A stretch of DNA of 64,000 nucleotides from Paenibacillus puerhi (GTDB lineage: Bacteria > Bacillota > Bacilli > Paenibacillales > NBRC-103111), in NCBI RefSeq assembly GCF_009846885.1, contig NZ_WUWM01000004.1:62001-126000 (forward strand), written 5' to 3'. Below the pieces are notes generated by a model that did no database searches, was not told the DNA's origin, and worked only from the letters and a program-made list of their open reading frames with translations. Positions 62,673 through 64,000 of this stretch are shown one piece after another (positions within the stretch are counted from its first letter, which is position 1; each line of letters starts with the position of its first letter). The position numbers and the translations under genes were made by a program.

Positions 62673-63914
62673 TTAACCGCCAGCTTCCGGCTCCCCTATG
62701 CCAAGAAGATCGCCCAACGCACGCTCCAGGTAAGGATCGGCTCCTATGAAATCACGGAATCGCACATACTCGGCCTCCAGCTTGTTCCGCTCGGCAGAAA
62801 CAGCGGCTTTGGAGGCTTTGCCGCTGCCGCTCTTCACGGCACGGATCAACAAATTTTTGGGCGTATGCTCCAAATCGATAAACTCCATCAGCTGGGTTTT
62901 ATAGCCAGCCAGCTCCAGCAGACGGGCCCGCAGCGCGTCCGTCGCCAAGGCGGAGAACCGCTCCTTCAGGATGCCGTGCTGGAGCAAGGGAGCGAGCGCG
63001 TCGCTCCGCACTTGTCGGAACAGCTCGTGCTGACAGCAGGGAACCGATAAGATAACCGAAGCATTCCACCGAACCGCTTTATCAAGCGCGGCATCCGTAG
63101 CCGTATCGCATGCGTGCAGGGTCACGACCATATCTACCCGCTCGAACTCCTCATACTGGGCGATATCGCCCACCAGGAACCGAAGCCGGTCATAGCCGAG
63201 CCGGCCGGCCAGCTCGTTGCAGAAGCGGATGACGTCCTCCTTCAGATCGAGCCCCACAATCTGCAAGTCCAGGCCGCGCATCACATGGAGATAGTGATAC
63301 AGTGCGAACGTTAAGTAGGACTTGCCGCAGCCAAAGTCGACAATATGCAGCTTCCGGCCTTCCGGCAGATGCGGCAGCACATCCGCGATCATCTCAAGGA
63401 ACCGGTTGATCTGACGGAACTTATCGTACTTCTTGGCCAGTACTTTCCCGTCCGCGTTCATGATGCCCAGCTCGACGAGAAAAGGTACGGGCACTCCTTC
63501 CTCCAGCTCATAATTCTTCTTGCGGTTATGGGCGAGCGGCTGCGCTGCGGCTGCCTGCTTCGTCGGCGGCTTTTGAAGAATAGCCAGCTTGCCCTTTTTG
63601 CTGAGCAATACTTGATAATCCGCTTCACTAGCCTGAAGCAGGCCTTGCCGGAACGACCCGCCCAGCCAATCGGCGAGTTTCTGCGCCGTCTCGGCCTGCT
63701 GAATATTTTCGTGCTGCACCTTGGCGCCGCTATATAGGCTGAATTGGTAGAACGGCTCGCCTTTGAGCGCCACCGGCTTCACGGTCACCTTGCTCGCTCC
63801 TCCCGGCTCGCTGCGCCTGGGCTGACTTAGAGTCGCCTGAATCAGGCTTTGTCCGCTCACGAGACGATCTAGAAGTTCATACAGTTCCTGCATCGTTTTT
63901 GCTCCATTCTTCAT
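62673..63914 (-). CDS. SAM-dependent methyltransferase (Methyltransf_32-type)
   Basis: A 413-residue class I methyltransferase. SAM binding is in IVDFGCGKSYLTFALYHYL near 192-210. LHACDTATDAALDKAV near 268 and VPCCQHELF near 293 are the marks of the Methyltransf_32 family, which includes eukaryotic METTL25/RRNAD1-like proteins. The N-terminal 150 residues are specific to the bacterial group. The substrate is not known, with RNA or protein possible. The ATG at 63914 is preceded by GAATGAAGA-like sequence, and ATG 63890 (Met8) is an alternative. Confidence 0.85.
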   Translation of the reverse strand: MKNGAKTMQELYELLDRLVSGQSLIQATLSQPRRSEPGGASKVTVKPVALKGEPFYQFSLYSGAKVQHENIQQAETAQKLADWLGGSFRQGLLQASEADYQVLLSKKGKLAILQKPPTKQAAAAQPLAHNRKKNYELEEGVPVPFLVELGIMNADGKVLAKKYDKFRQINRFLEMIADVLPHLPEGRKLHIVDFGCGKSYLTFALYHYLHVMRGLDLQIVGLDLKEDVIRFCNELAGRLGYDRLRFLVGDIAQYEEFERVDMVVTLHACDTATDAALDKAVRWNASVILSVPCCQHELFRQVRSDALAPLLQHGILKERFSALATDALRARLLELAGYKTQLMEFIDLEHTPKNLLIRAVKSGSGKASKAAVSAERNKLEAEYVRFRDFIGADPYLERALGDLLGIGEPEAGG

Positions 63915-64000
63915 TCTTCATTCGGGTAGGGTAACGCTCCAAACATTAGGGGCCGGGACTGAAGAAGCCGGGACTGTCAGCTTTGCCGCCGCTGACTAAG

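Noticed and set aside
1-64000. CRISPR arrays, tRNA or rRNA genes, prophage or intact insertion sequences
   Set aside because: Looked for regularly spaced repeats, tRNA-like CCA-ended clover-leaf patterns and transposase or integrase motifs. None was found.

Overview
The window looks like a chromosomal segment of a Paenibacillus-type, spore-forming Firmicute. The support is intermediate GC content, strong AAGGAGG-type ribosome binding sites, TTG and GTG starts, a YesM/YesN two-component pair beside LplB/LplC-type sugar permeases and a lipoprotein binding protein, several 7TM-DISM and hybrid histidine kinases, and Firmicute-type GalT. No rRNA, tRNA, CRISPR array, phage or intact insertion sequence was seen.

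Layout. 0.1-5.3 kb: minus-strand regulators and small enzymes (a PrpR-like regulator with a degenerate AAA domain, a broken GntR gene, an SRPBCC protein, an OsmC protein, a VOC protein, and an ECF-like sigma factor with a glyoxalase-like tail). 5.4-8.3 kb: a UbiD decarboxylase and an SDR oxidoreductase. 8.6-20.0 kb: a probable beta-1,3-glucan utilisation block on the minus strand, made of a secreted GH81 glucanase with three F5/8-type C modules, permeases LplB and LplC, a lipoprotein binding protein and a YesN/YesM regulator pair. A 3' remnant of a second binding-protein gene sits just in front of yesN.

20-28 kb is a degraded accessory stretch. MarR and TetR regulators with clear palindromic operators, an alpha/beta hydrolase, a RibD-like reductase, a GNAT enzyme, an effector-binding protein and a rhodanese-type sulfurtransferase are interspersed with pseudogenes (a frameshifted VOC gene, a YdcF gene with an in-frame stop, a small membrane-protein remnant). 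At least five mosaic copies of an unrecognised intergenic repeat lie here, with a further partial copy at 3.35 kb. This repeat family is the least explained structure in the window.

28-35 kb: a GNAT enzyme, a nucleotidyltransferase-like protein, and an operon of a SWIM zinc-finger protein with a SNF2-type helicase. 35-47.5 kb: three very large signalling proteins, namely a CHASE3/GAF/PAS hybrid kinase, a 7TM-DISM hybrid kinase with two kinase modules, and a soluble poly-HAMP hybrid kinase with eight 92-residue (276 bp) tandem units. 48-53 kb: galK-galE-galT, divergent from an AraC-type regulator, with a candidate two-half-site operator next to the galK promoter. 53-56 kb: a divergent 7TM-DISM kinase and OmpR-type response regulator. 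56-64 kb: housekeeping genes (RluF-type pseudouridine synthase, class A penicillin-binding protein, deoxyinosine glycosylase-like protein, a Methyltransf_32-type methyltransferase) and several small proteins of unknown function.
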